DNA from: Trichuris trichiura
Lineage: Eukaryota > Nematoda > Enoplea > Trichinellida > Trichuridae
DNA: 64,000 nucleotides
NCBI GenBank assembly: GCA_037903355.1
Contig: JBAJFE010000046.1
Span: 207,935-271,934 of the forward strand
Reading direction: 5' to 3'
In this document: positions 12,301 to 24,500 of the stretch, one piece after another
Position numbering within the stretch: position 1 is the stretch's first letter
Layout: each line of letters starts with the position of its first letter
Notes under the pieces: generated by a model
The model's input: the letters and a program-made list of their open reading frames with translations, nothing else
Told to the model about the DNA's origin: nothing
Databases searched by the model: none
Made by a program: the position numbers and the translations under genes

Positions 12301-15300
12301 GCGCTGATAAGACGCTAAGTACTTAAGTGGGTTTTGTTTCAACGGCCGTTTGGTCATTGCGGTTCAGTGAAGCTTAACTGGTTAAGGTGGTCAAATGTGC
12401 ATGTGGTCTAGCGCAACTGTCGGCTTTCCAACGGCCCTGCGGATCGCCTCGAGAATTAATGGTGTAGGCCACGATTTACACTTCCAGCGACACTTGCGAT
12501 GAATTGCGGCTGTTGTATTTGGGATGGATATACGTTGCGCTGTTACGTTGATGAATTGCTTCAAGATGTGCATTTGATTTCTGTTTGTACTTAAGGAACG
12601 TTGTTGATTTGCGTGCGCAGAATAGGAAGCTGTTGTCCATACTGGGCTTTACGATGTCCGATCGTGAACGTTTGGTCAGAGAAGGTGTTAAGCGGAACAT
12701 GAAGGAAACAAAGTATCGTCTCGAACAGCTTTCAGCCGTGACGGCTGACTTGTGCAGAGATAATGCCGATATGCGGAGTCGTTTGGCAAGAGTAATTGTT
12801 GAGCGGGATTGCTACAGGAATGAGGCGGAGCAGTTGAGCACGCTTGCAAGTGAGGCGTGTTGCGTAAGTTGCAGTAGTGTTGGTGCAAACAATAATGAGC
12901 AGTTGATGGAAAAGAACGCGAAACTGCAAGCGGTGTCGCAGGCGTACAATCACCAGGTGAATAGCCAAAATGAAACGGTAGAAAATCTGTCAAGACTGGT
13001 TGAAACGTTGAAAGATCATATTTGCTCGCTGGAAGCTGATCGCCGTCGTGATTGTACGTTGATTTGCCAACAGAAGGAGCAACTGGAAGTATTGAGTGGA
13101 GAAGTTGAAAGTATGGTGCAAAGATTAGCCGAGCTGTCAGAACAGAATAGATCGCTGGAGGAGAAACTGTCGTCAATGGCCGAGGAAGCAGCAAGTGGTC
13201 ATGCTGAGACCCCTGAAGGTGAATGTTTTTTATCAGCGAGGGCGCTCCAGTTGGACGAACTGAATGACCTGTTGTGCGAATTGAAAACGCTTGTTTTTCC
13301 GCTGTGCAGGAATGACGAAAGGGACAATTGTCTGGCTAAAGAGAATGAAGTGCTCTTGTCTTTGTTAAGTAAGATCTGCAAGCAAGGCAAGATGTCGCTG
13401 GCGAATCAAAGGGCCAATGTTTGTGAACTGTCCCTCCAGTTGGACGAGAAAACTGGCCAAGTGGATGAATTGCGCAAACAGCTAGCAAATAACGAAAGAA
13501 ATGCCAGTGCGGTTGTGGCGGCAATGGGGGTGAAGAGTAAGAGTAACGAACTACGACGACTACGACTTGATGATGATCACCCGTTGGCTACCTATGGCAG
13601 TGATCGTATGGAGCACGTGGACAACGTGATCGTTCACTCGGACTTGAGCATTGCTGCCAGTAGGCAGTTGGAACAGAATATGAGGCGCCTAACCGAGTTG
13701 AGCACACGTCTAGCGGCGACCGAAAATGACTTGGAGGAGTACAAATTTCTCTGTAAGTCATTGGAAGAAAGCTTGACTTGCGGTCAGGAAAATGCAACGT
13801 TGGAATTGAATGAGCAAAAGGCGCAGTGCGCAGCACTGAAACGCACAGCGGAGGCATTTGAACAGCAAGTAATCGAGCTTACGAAGTCGGTTAATTGTGG
13901 AAGTGCCAGTCATGCTGAGATGGCGTCATCTTTCGAGGAACGGACGATAAAAGTGAATGAGGAACTGTGCAGTTTAAGGAGGGAGAATGCTGTTTTGGCG
14001 AGCCAGTTGTCTGAGCAGACGGAAAGATTGGCATGTCTTGAATCGACTGTTACTTCGTTAAGGCGAGCGGTTGAGGAAGCGGCTAACAGTTTGACCGTTA
14101 TGCAAGATGAGCTTGCGGGAAGTGAAGCCGAAAGAGGAAACGCGCAGGAAGAGCTTGCTTGCCAGCAAGGTGTACTTGACGTGCTGAGGTCCAAGTTGGT
14201 GGCGGTAGAAAATGGTCATCGCAGCGAGCTAGAATCGATGAACGGCGAAATGAGCCAATATCGTAAGCTGTGCCTGTGCAACTTGGAGAAGGTGAGTGGC
14301 GAGCTGACGCGACTGCTTGACTTGCTTGGCAAGGAGCTGTTGTTACACGACCCGCAATGCCCGACATCACCGTTGAACCTTCTTGCTGACGTAAAACAGT
14401 TGCCGCCGGAATTTGACTTTGATTCAACGAATAGAAGTGGCACGTTCGCGCAATTGGTTGAACGGTTTTCGAAGTGTCGTCGACTAGCGTTCAGCCGTGT
14501 GCTGGTTGCTGAAACCCAAATGCTATCTTACAGAGTCAGGAACGAATTGGTGGAATATGAGAATCGCCGTCTGAAGCGCTTATGCAATGAGGCGTCACTG
14601 GGGGCGGAAAGCAGTGGTCAAAGTAACGTTGATGATCAGGAGGCATCGTTTGAGCTGTCTAAAGTGGATAGTAGTTGCGAAAGCGTCGAAAAATCGTTGT
14701 ACAAAGTATTGGAGCAACTTCGAGCGCAGTTGGAAATGCACTGGAATGCGTTGTTCATTGACCGCGCGAAAGGGATGGAAAGTTTTGATGTTGATGAAAA
14801 TGCTTGTCCAAGTGGGGAACCGCTGCTGGCAACCACGGAAGCTCATATTGCTGAGCGGTTAAAACCTGCCGGATCAGAATGTAATGGTGAGACAGAGAGG
14901 GAGAGAGAGCAGATTAGATTGTACAAACTTGGCTTCATATTGGTCCTCGTATTTCAGTATTTGGAAACGGTGGTCGCCACTTTTTGCCTGGTCATTTTGG
15001 TGGGCCAGCTGAAACGGCGGCGTTGTTGTCGCCATCGTTCGTGCCGCCTTCAATTGCTCCAACGGAAGAGGTGGTTGACGAATCAGTATTGCTAGACGAG
15101 TCTAATCCACCGGAAACCTCATCGGAGGCATCAGCTTCAGATACGTTGGCTGTTCATATTGCGCAGAGTAAGTAGAGTTGCATGCTTACTTAATAGGCTA
15201 TGAATACTTTGATCTGTTACATGTTTGAATACCTCTTTTTTTTCTTTTTTTTCTTCGTAACGGGTTTTTTTAATTTGTATTCTAAAATTTTCGCGGGATT

Positions 15301-17767
15301 TCTAACCCGTTGTTCATTGAACGTTTATTTAAAAAACGTTTTACTTAGCTTTCGGGTCTCCGCTGGACCCGTCATCAGCGTAAATTGTACCGCCGGTCAG
15401 GTCAGCCTTTATGGTTGCAAGCCGCCCCATCCGACCAACTTTGGCAGAGACCTACTGCCGTCAGCTCTATGTTGAGCCGTCAGGTTTCGGTCCCTCCTAG
15501 TCAGTCAGACGGCACAGCGAGCTTCCAACCGACCTTCTACGACGGCGGTACACGAACGAATCTGTTCGATTCAAATCGATTTGTTCGTGTACCGCCGTCG
15601 TGGAAGGTCGGTTGGAAGCTCGCTGTGCCGTCTGACTGACTAGGCGGGTCCGAAACCTGACGGCTCAACATAGAGCTGACGGCAGTAGGTCTCTGCCAAA
15701 GTTGGTCGGATGGGGCAGCTTGCAACCATAAAGGCCGACCCGACCGGCGGTACAATTTACGCTGATAACGGGTCCAGCGGAGAACCGAAAGCTCCGTAAA
15801 ACGTTTTTTAAATAAACGTTCAATGAACAACGGGTTAGAAATCCCGCGAAAAATTTTAGAAGAATGTTTGAATACCGTTTTAATAGCGTTGCAATAGTCA
15901 CCGCAACGATTTGACATGGTTATTTGCCGTTCTTGCAGGTGTTGCTTTCTTTGCTGATTTGTTGTGTGTATGTGTGTGCTTTTTCAGTTGTGCCGTTTAT
16001 AGAAATGGCCGAACAGGTAGCTTTTAAACCAGCAGTCGATCGATCGATGAACAGCCAGTGATTAGCATGAAGCTGTTTTCCATTGGTCATTTCCACGTTG
16101 TATTCTTAGCGTTGTAGTTATTGTTCGCTTTTGTCGTCAGTGTTTGCTGCAAGCTAGAAGAAGTAACTGGACTGTATTTGTGGTTGCATATGGCTTTTTG
16201 GGTAGTTTTTCCCTTGGAAAGAGTGTGTCCGTGCGTCAATGTACGTGGACATTCTTGCTGCCCAAGCCGTTTCGGAACGTGAGACAGCTTTGTACATTGT
16301 TCTTGAGAGATAGTGGTTGCTTCAGTTTGCGTTCACAGTAGCGTTTTGTGAAGTCATGTTGAAAGTTGGTAATTTACTGGCGAAAAAGTGTTTTTGCCGG
16401 AGATCACTGACTGGGCGAATGTTTCGAAACACATCAAGTTGCATTGTTAGCTTGTTCCGTAGAAGTTCGTTGTGCCTGCAAGAATGACCTTTGGCGAAAG
16501 CGTTTTTGCCAATGGCGATTTCCGGTGCAGTATTGAATGAAACATTGGCCCAATCAGTGAGTGAACATCCAATAGAGCGATGGTAAATCGTGAAGTTGCA
16601 TTCGATTTTTTAAGATGCTCGAAGCCTGCTTTGGGTGGTTTATAGAGAAGACGGTGAAGAAAATTGCAGGTTGTTCGATTATTTTTTTGATTAAAGGCAA
16701 AGAGATTGCATGACAAAAAAATGTTTGTAGTCTTAACGTATTGGTGGCTGCAGTTCAGACGAGTTACACGTTCATTTGCGATTGTAGCCGGTGCAGCAGT
16801 TTCACTTTGCTGATCGGCTTTTTGTTAAATGAATGTTCGTTGTTTATCTGTTGTCGCGCGAATCTGAGCCGTATTTTTTCTATTTGCCCGTCGGAAAGGC
16901 AGAGAGAGAGAGAAGCAGGATTCTGGCAATACACAGTCTGCCTTGAGAATCGCTGTGGTTTGAGCAGTGTGCAGTGATTGGCTGTAATTAGGGCTTTGAC
17001 GTTCCAGAAGAAGTTGTAAATGCAAAGATGATGTTTAGATTCTTCGTTTTGTGAAAGTGCTGCGGTTAACGCACCGGGTGTCTCGTCGTCGGACGGTGTC
17101 CACTTTGTCATTGCCAGTGGCGATGGGACAACAATGATTGCATCGTCATCTTCGCCGCCGCCAGTAGAGTCCAGTCAAGGGATTATTAGCACTAGTTGGG
17201 AAGTGGACAATGAAGGAATCAGCAGCAGTTTCATCGTTGAAGCAGTTGCCACGAGCGAAGAGACTGGACCGTCGACATCATCGTCAAGCGATTTGTGTCG
17301 TCGTCATTCAAAGCGGGATCCTTCGTCGTTTGGTGAATTTTCGGAAGCAACCAAGCGGCGACGAGTTGCTTCTCCCGTATTGGTAAGCACAACCGGAGAG
17401 GATGAAGAAACAGAGCTGCCGGTTCAGTTCCTAGCCGAGCGAATGGCAAACAATGGGAATGGTGAGCGTGAAAACGACGCTTCAACTCGTTTCGCTAACT
17501 GGACGAATGGTCGCGTTGGTTCTGGTTGGTGGACAAGTGGAAGAACGTCGTAATTTTTAAAAAGATGTTTTAATAGTTTGCTGTTGTCTTGCAGGCGGAG
17601 ATACTGGTGACACGTCAGAGCAGCCCGAATCGTCAGGGCAAGGACTCGAGGCAGGCGATGTCATCGGGGAATTGCAAATTGAAGAAACTTCAGAAGCTGT
17701 ATCTACTGACATGGATAACGCCGGTAGTGACAATTTTGAAAGCGCCGAGCGTGGTCCACATTCGTAA
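9382..17767 (+). CDS. TPR: TPR/Megator-like nuclear-basket nucleoporin
   Basis: Long coiled-coil protein expected at the nuclear side of the pore, where TPR anchors the basket and takes part in mRNA quality control and the spindle checkpoint. Exons with matching phases: 9382-9523, 9812-9916, 9971-10044, 10098-10194, 10440-10543, 10601-10858, 10945-11044, 11216-11284, 11326-11399, 11450-11602, 11710-11807, 12596-14886, 14958-15167, 15988-16016, about 17030-17461, and 17595-17767. The link between the last three is unsettled and an exon may be missing in 16017-17030. NVVDLRAQNRKLL followed by IVERDCYRNE matches the TPR segment YRNIEELQQQNQRLL...IVRQRDMYR. The N-terminus ELNAVPEPLKQEL also fits. 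The C-terminus is Ser/Glu-rich, as in TPR. At about 1,450 residues it is well short of the human protein (2,363). The intron after 15167 carries a foldback element. Confidence 0.85.
15341..15385 (-). ncRNA. Hammerhead-ribozyme-like motif, intact core
   Basis: Minus strand: UUUACG, the canonical core CUGAUGA, C, stem GGGUC/GACCC around CAGCGGA, GAA, AGCU, A as H17, then AGUAAA, which pairs with UUUAC. This copy has the full canonical core, apart from the extra C, and a 5-bp helix I. Confidence 0.65.
15756..15800 (+). ncRNA. Hammerhead-like motif with G8 changed
   Basis: Plus strand: UUUACG, CUGAUAA (G8 to A), C, an imperfect stem II, GAA, AGCU, C, CGUAAA. Helix I is a perfect 6-bp match, but the core change should stop cleavage. 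Confidence 0.5.
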
Positions 17768-18158
17768 GGGAACAGAATGTGTTAGCCCGGCGTTTGATTG
17801 TAAGACTAAATGTTGCTATTGAATGGACCGTTTTTAAAAAAGAAATAGTAGCATTGTCGCAGCAGGAATAGTAGGTGCTATTGATTATTGGCATTGAACA
17901 AAGAGGCTTGCTGCGTCAGTCTTTTCTTAAGTGATCATTGATCTAAACGTGAACACACAAATGAAAGCGCGCTGTGCGTACATACCAGTTTGGCGCAGCT
18001 CTTGATGAGCTTTCAAAAAGGAAAGAGAAAGCAATCGTAGCTGTTCATAAAATAGGCGTTGAAGTTGCAAATTTTTGAAAGAGTTTATTCGTTATACGAA
18101 TTCCACAAACTGGTAGTGTTAGCGAGGAAAGTAACTAAAAGCACGTTACAATGGAGCT
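17768..18158. other. Space between convergent genes
   Basis: 3' ends of the TPR-like gene (+) and PSMD13 (-) face each other here. No AATAAA and no other gene was seen. Confidence 0.4.
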
Positions 18159-19959
18159 CTAGGTGGGTACAAATTCGCCACCCTCATTCTCCACACTCCT
18201 CAGCACCATTTTTGCCTTGTCACACCAAAGCTTGAATGCCTCTGCCATGTCACCAATTTCGCGACGGTTCAATATCTTGGGCATCACCCAAGTAATACGT
18301 ACCGATTTGTGAATTTGGTCTATACGGCCACGAATTAAACGCCGTGACATCGCCTTCATGATCAGTAGCTCAGCTTGATTGGCGTCGACACCAACGCGAC
18401 TGGCGACGCTCTGGAAAGTGAGCTCACGACTGTTGTTCGGTCCAATGAACGCCATTGACAATAAGCTAAGCATGCGAATCTTTTCTTCCAAAAAGGCAGC
18501 TCGAGATTGTAAGTCCGGTTGTTGGGACCACTGAGGTTTCAATGAATCGAATGTCTGTATGTCACCGTTGCTAAACGCATTGAGCAGATCGTTCAACCAC
18601 TGATGCTTTGTTTCTTTTAGCGTTTCCATAATTGGATGCTGCAACTAAAACGGAAGCATTTTACATCGGCTCACAACAAAAGTGCCCTATCAGTGAACAT
18701 TCCTTATTTTAAAAGGTTCGCGTAGGAAGCATGCAGCTGTTGAAAATAGGCAAGCTGTGTCGCTGATGCCGTGTACAAATGTGGTTACATGGTGTCAATG
18801 CGGTCGTTAAAAATAACACAGTGCGGCATCACCTTGAGCGCCGTCCAAAATTTCCGGGAAAGCAGTGTTACCTGTCAGGTATTAGTGGCGAAAAGTGGGC
18901 TGCAAATATTGAAAGCCTTTGTTGGCCATGCGAGCTGACAGCTCAGGGTTCATCAATTAACACAGCGGTGAAAGGAAAATGTTGTATAAACAATAGAAAC
19001 ACATTCATCCGTTACGCAAAGAACAAGGTCACTTTCGAATGTTGTACAAGCCCATCATGTTGCTACGGAAGTACTACTACCCGTTAAGTGTTTAATTGGC
19101 GAAGCTTTCGAGAATCACCGGTTACTGTCTTCAGCGCATTTCTTATGCCCTGAAGACGGGAAGCGGTGATTCCCGAAATTAAACATTTAAAGGGGGAATA
19201 CCTTCGCATCAACATTATGATCTTGCACACACCCGTTAAAAGCAGTTTCATTTCCAATGCAATGTTGTACAAGTTAAAAAATGTTACCAAATAGCCGAAG
19301 CCGTAGATCTTGTCGCTTAGTAGTGCGGCAATTGCAAGTCGTATGGCCAATTCGGGCCGATCTTCGGGTCTAATATCGTCGAACGAAATGGTGCTCATGT
19401 AGCGCAAAGCTTGCTTCAAGTATCTGGTGAAATCGCCAATCTCTCGATAATAGGAGGCGGATGCCTTAAAGTATTCGCTGTGAGCAACGGTAACAGATTT
19501 CAGCTTCGAAATGGAAGCGGCTGCTTGATCCAACAATTGCTTCATTGCTATCAATTCTGTACATTTTCCATTTTCGTCACGAGCACGTCCTTTCAGTCCA
19601 GCGATTCCAATCAAACACAGTCCGTGCGCTGCCGGACTGGCGGATACCAACGCACAAATATGTTCCAAAAATTGATGGCATTCCTGCACGCTGGCATGCT
19701 TACGCGAAATAGTTAAGGCAATCGTTGCCAAGTAGACCCGACTTATTCGACTCTCGAAATGACGCAAAAAATTATCGTAAAAAGCCATTAACGATTCCTG
19801 CTGGCAAAACTTTGCATCATCCACTGCCTTCTTGACGGTCATTGTAAGCTCATGCCACAATTTTCGATGGTACATGTCTTCCATGTTGGCCCAGAGTTCA
19901 ACTATGTAAGCGTCGCCTGCGGCTCGCTTTCGCTCCTCAATGTACTGTTCAGGCGACAT
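18159..19959 (-). CDS. PSMD13: 26S proteasome lid subunit Rpn9/PSMD13
   Basis: Scaffold subunit of the proteasome regulatory-particle lid. Two exons, 19959-19288 and 18644-18159, are joined in phase 0 to give 385 residues (human 376). The N-terminal helical repeats start at ENMEDMYHRKLWHEL (first residues WANMEDMY). The C-terminal PCI region reads WLNDLLNAFSNGDIQTFDSL, then RELTFQSVASRVGVDANQAE and MKAMSRRLIRGRIDQ, all close to human PSMD13. The 643-bp intron is unusually long for this block because it holds a foldback insertion (19051-19260). The start codon lies 205 bp from that of the F-box gene on the other strand, so the two probably share a promoter region. Confidence 0.95.
19099..19136 (-). 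ncRNA. Diverged hammerhead-like motif
   Basis: Minus strand: GCG, CUGAAGA, C, a poorly pairing stem II, GAA, AGCU, U, CGC. Helix I (GCG/CGC) and the core are kept, stem II is decayed. Confidence 0.4.
19150..19180 (+). ncRNA. Diverged hammerhead-like motif
   Basis: Plus strand: CUGAAGA, C, stem GGGAA/UUCCC around GCGGUGA, GAA, AUU. Stem II is perfect here, whereas helix III and helix I are weak. It complements the facing copy, in which the opposite parts survive. Confidence 0.42.
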
Positions 19960-20163
19960 TGTCTGCTGCTGCTGTTACGTAAGCCGCTAATGCAGAAGCA
20001 ACACGGCAAAATAGTTTGACCAATAAAATGTTGTCAACTGCTTCGGTCAAGTACAGGCACGTTAGCTGTTTACCGCCGCCTTGGTGCAATTTGTGGGACG
20101 TTGACGCGAGCACCGTAAAGTAGTAGAACCTGTAAATCAAATAATACTGTATGAATTGAAGCG

Positions 20164-21063
20164 ATGGTTTCGCCCAAGTTGTCGGTCGACTGTTGGGCGC
20201 AAGTGTTCTGTCAGCTGGACGCAGCGGATCAGCTGGCATGTAGTTTAGTTTGCAAAAGTTGGTTTTCCATACTGAAAGTGGCGTATCGCTTTGTTACTGC
20301 TTGGCGGGTGGTAATTCGCGAAAGCTGTCGTTTGAGCGATTGCCAATTTGCGCCGACGGGCGAAGGAACATTTTGGGCCCATGTTCATCTGTGTGTTTGC
20401 GACGCGCACGGCGACCTGCAGTTGTCCCTATTGGAGACATTATTGGAAGTAGCTGGACAGTATGCGTTGCATTTGTCCGTTGAAGACGAAACGGTGAACG
20501 GGAAAAGTTCCGTGGACGGTCGGATTCTGCAGTTGCTGTTCGAGCATTGCTGCAGCTTGGCTAGTTTGCAGCTGTACAATGTGAATTTGTCTCGCGTCGA
20601 GCTGCGCCACCTTTTGCCAGTAGGTCTGATGCGAAAGTTGAATATGCTACTTGTTGACGATTGCTATCCGAATTTTTTGATCAACGACAAATTGCTGAGC
20701 GTAGTGGCTGATATTGAAACCATAACGGAAATTCACTTGCGCCACTGTGACGCGCTGACGGACAGATCAATGAAATGGTTTAGCGAAAAGTGTCCGTACT
20801 TAAGCAACGTTGATGTTACCGGCTGCAAGGCGCTGACGGCGGCAGGACTTGCTTGCTTGGTGGTCAGTTTGCCCAGTAAAGTGCACGACCTCGTGCACGT
20901 TAAAGTTAGTGAACTGGCGGTTGACGGTGAGCAGTTGAAAGCTCTTTCGCTGCTGCACGACGACGATTGGGTTTTCATTTCGTTCCAAATAGCGCTTGGT
21001 CGTTCCGCTTGTTGCATATATCGACGAACGGTGCCTCACAAGTCGGTTATCATATACGTGTAA
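20164..21063 (+). CDS. F-box/LRR protein
   Basis: Likely substrate-recognition subunit of an SCF ubiquitin ligase. Single exon of 299 residues. Residues about 5-45 form an F-box (LSVDCWAQVFCQLDAADQLA, then CSLVCKSWF). From about residue 150 come leucine-rich repeats with the FBXL pattern: ITEIHLRHCDALTDRSMKWF and LSNVDVTGCKALTAAGLACL. The repeat number is small, so it is shorter than most FBXL proteins. It is divergently arranged with PSMD13, 205 bp between starts. I cannot name the orthologue or its substrate. Confidence 0.85.
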   Translation: MVSPKLSVDCWAQVFCQLDAADQLACSLVCKSWFSILKVAYRFVTAWRVVIRESCRLSDCQFAPTGEGTFWAHVHLCVCDAHGDLQLSLLETLLEVAGQYALHLSVEDETVNGKSSVDGRILQLLFEHCCSLASLQLYNVNLSRVELRHLLPVGLMRKLNMLLVDDCYPNFLINDKLLSVVADIETITEIHLRHCDALTDRSMKWFSEKCPYLSNVDVTGCKALTAAGLACLVVSLPSKVHDLVHVKVSELAVDGEQLKALSLLHDDDWVFISFQIALGRSACCIYRRTVPHKSVIIYV

Positions 21064-21516
21064 TTGTAGGTGATGATGTTACCAAAGGGTAGGTCTATTA
21101 TAACAGCGCTTTGAATGGTGGGTGAGCCGAAGCAAAGTAGTTTTCCTAGTGAACGGAAGTTGCGCGTCACGTGACGCCAAGATTGCATACGTAAGCAATA
21201 GATCGTGGTTTGGTCGCGATTGGCGGCAGTTCAAGTGTGAAGTGACATGTGAATTCGTATGTGAGAGTAAATAAGATGTTGAGTCGACTTGACGTTTATT
21301 GAAGAAGCACTGTTGCGAGAATTTATTTAGTGAAATTTTTCTGTCAGCTAACTGTCCTTTTGGCGGTCGACGGGCAGATGCTGTAAACGCGATGTAGTAG
21401 AACGGTGTTAAAGGAGAGGGAAACTATTTTAAACTGTGCAAACATAAAAACGTCAATGGGCATATATGTATATATACGTACAAGCACTATTGGTGGCCAG
21501 GTTGAAGTGAGCGTTA
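21064..21516. other. 3' flanks of F-box gene and DHX38
   Basis: TTTATT at 21295-21300 reads as AATAAA on the minus strand and is a good poly(A) signal for DHX38. A short TA-rich run (TATATGTATATATACG) lies near 21463-21478. No gene. Confidence 0.5.
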
Positions 21517-24500
21517 TCACCAACCAAAATGGCCAGCACGAGGGGTAGATCGGTTCGTATCCGACCTGCCCGGAGTGGCTACTTTTATTTTTTTCCATTG
21601 AGCCTGTTGCACCTTTTCTTGCAGTTCCTTCTGAGCGGTAAGTTGCTGTTGCGCCTGACGCATTTCTTGCTCCATGGTCTCCATGTCCTTGAGCGTTTGC
21701 TGACGTTTCTCCTGAATGTCGCAGAGTCGAATGAAAAGAGAAAACGCATTTTTGCTTAGTCACTTACGCATCTGGTCACTCCGCTCTGCTTAATGCTGTA
21801 GAACATGGGACCGAGTTCGGCAAGCCAGCAACCATCAACTGCCGTTACGCATTGCATGTACTCTTTGGCCGTCATAACTAGTTCGTGGTACACCACATAG
21901 TCGGGAGTGTAACCCATGCCGAATAAAGCGCTGGTCGGATGAAGGAAACAGGGCATTCCCGTTCTCAAGTTTACGTACTCGCCAATACCTTTTAGCCTAG
22001 GATAGATGGTTGGATGACGTGGTAATAAATTTTGTAAAAGTGTTGAGGAGGCAAACCTGGCGGCATTATGGAAGTAGGCAGAGCAGACACATTTTCGTAC
22101 CACATCCCAGTCCGTGCCGCAAGACAAGATGTCCATTTTCTGTTGGTCCATTATGTCTTTGAGCTGGGCTCTGATTTCGCGAACCTTTCGCATAGCTTTG
22201 ACGTGGATGAAGTGTTCACTGCACCAATTGGAACTGTAGCGATTGACACGCCACTGGAGGTAGACGTTGAGAAAGGTAAGGTGATCGCTCTCGGGCACCT
22301 ACGGAAAGATTGAACGTTCAGTGAATAATAGCGCAACAACCTACCTGAAACTTTTCCCTCTTAATGTCACCTTCTTCTTCTCGTCCTTTAGGTCTGTAGA
22401 AAACTGACGGTACAGAAAGCATGGAAACAATGGTCAAAATTTCTTCGCTGCATCCCATCTGGCAAGAAACAAGCAACATTTTGGACAGCGTTGGGTCGAG
22501 CGGAAATTCGATCATCTCGCGGCCCATTGGCGTCAGTTTGCCCGTATTGTCCAATGCGCTTAGCGTCCACAGTTGATACATGCTGTTCAAGATGTTATCC
22601 TGCGGAGGAGGGTCCATGAAGTGAAATTTTAGTAGATCTTCCACACCGAGCGACTTCAAAAGCAGTACCACGTTGGCAAGGTTGGTACGTTGAATTTCCG
22701 GCACCGTATTTGCCAACAGCTCCTCTTTGAATTGTCGTTCCGTGTACAGTCTGTAGCATTGGCCAGGCCCTGTCCTACCGGCTCTGCCGCTTCGCTGATT
22801 TGCGCTCGCTTGGCTGACGGGAAAAACTTGCAGCGCGTCCATGCCGATTCTCGGATTGAACACTTTGAGCTTACAATAACCTGGATCAACGACAAACAGT
22901 ATACCGTCCAGCGTCAACGATGTCTCCGCAATGTTCGTAGCAACAATACATTTGCGCATACCATCCGGAGCGCGTTGGAAAATTTTTGCCTGCAGATCAC
23001 TGGGCAGTTGAGAATAAATAGGTAGAACGGATAACGGTGGTGCCTCCTCGAGTTCGGCCAGTCGTGCGCTAATCAGTGCGCAAGTAACTTCAATATCTTC
23101 CTGTCCTGGCATAAAAATTAGTATATCCCCTTGAAGACCGCCTACATGTATTGTCACAGCCTGCTTTACTGCCGCTTCAACGTAGTCTTCAACGACATTT
23201 TTGCTGTGCATTATTTCAACAGGGAACGTTCTGCCAGGAATAACGAAAACTGGCACATTGCCAAAGAAGTCGGCAAATTTTTGCGCATCCATCGTAGCTG
23301 AAGTTACGATCAGTCTCAAGTCGCGACGGCGTGCGACAACTTCCTTAAGCAGGCCGAACAAAACGTCCGTGTTCAATGACCTCTCGTGAGCCTCGTCCAT
23401 TATCACCGCGCTGTAGTTGTCCAAATCCGGCTCACCAAGGCACTCGCGAAGTAGTATACCGTCAGTCATGTACTTGATTACCGTTTTGGATGACGTGCAA
23501 TCTTCGAAACGAATTGCGTAGCCAACTTGGTCACCCAACGGGCATCCAACTTCGTCGGCAACTCGCTTGGCCACCGACATTGCTGCCACCCGCCTCGGTT
23601 GTGTACATCCAATAACGCCCAGCGCTCCGTAACCCTCTTCGTACAGGTACTGAGTTAATTGAGTAGTCTTTCCGCTGCCGGTTTCTCCGACCACGACAGT
23701 TACGCTATTTTCACGAATCACTTTCAACAGCTGTTGTCGGACCGCGAACACGGGTAGGTATTGTCTCTGTTCACGGAGGCTTTTCTTTTTGGCAAAGTCG
23801 GAAACCGCCTCGGAATCTTTCATATGATCGGCGAATTGATGGCTCGTCTTGTAGTCTCCCGATTCAACGGAATCGCTAGTGTCGATCACGTCTTTCTTTC
23901 GAACGCCCATAATGTTGCCTGCAAGCAATTTTCTCAAGTAGCGAAGGCTTATTTTCGCAGTCATGCTTAAGCATTGCCAGTGGAGTTAAGGAATTTACGG
24001 CATCAAGGCTAGCTGATCAGCTCTGCTGCCGTCTTCAGTGCTAGTTCGTCCAAAAGGAACAACCGCAGCCGTTACGCAGTGCGGTAGTCCTAATATTCAC
24101 CCAATGAAAAAGCCCCGCCATGTAGGACAAGTTAAATTTGGCAGAGTAAGTGCAATTAACAGAATAGGGCAGACTTTCGTTCTGCTTATTGAACGGTAAG
24201 ACTGAAGACGGTCGCCAAGTTTCCTGGATTAGTTTATTTTTAAACGGCTGCTACTAGTAAAAAAAGAAGCTTGGCCCAAAACTGATTACTTATATTACTT
24301 CGTTCAGTGCAAATGTCTTCGCGTCTGACTTTTTACGGAAGCGTGTGGTCACCGAAAACGCAACCAACCTTCGCAATGACATGAAAAAAAATTGGATGGA
24401 AGAAATTAAGCTAGAAAAAGCGTACATTGGTAAGGAAAAAGTGTTGCTGCTGAGGACAAGGTGAATTACCTTTTTCTCTACGTGTTAACGCCACTTTTTT

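Larger units (their letters stand above)
15234..15863 (-). mobile_element. 630-bp foldback retroelement with two hammerhead-like motifs
   Basis: Inserted in a TPR intron and flanked by perfect 13-bp direct repeats (ATGTTTGAATACC at 15221-15233 and 15864-15876). Two arms of about 290 bp pair nearly throughout. The left end is T-rich on the plus strand, so on the minus strand the element ends in an A-rich tail, a retrotransposition sign. Each arm carries an outward-facing hammerhead-like motif. No protein is encoded. Confidence 0.88.
19051..19260. mobile_element. Insertion with inverted hammerhead-like pair
   Basis: A 210-bp insertion in the PSMD13 intron flanked by perfect 13-bp direct repeats (AATGTTGTACAAG at 19038-19050 and 19261-19273). 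Its core is an inverted repeat of about 40-bp arms, each a hammerhead-like motif, facing outward at 19099-19136 (-) and 19150-19180 (+). It is diverged from the other elements, so it may be an older or separate family. Confidence 0.75.

Noticed and set aside
12688..13194. Minus-strand frame of 168 residues and several others across 12.6-15.1 kb
   Set aside because: They lie opposite the long TPR exon and follow its codon pattern; composition is typical of antisense shadows.
24010..24220. Two CUGAAGACGG strings in opposite orientation between DHX38 exons
   Set aside because: Stem II and GAAA do not form; most likely chance or far-decayed repeats.
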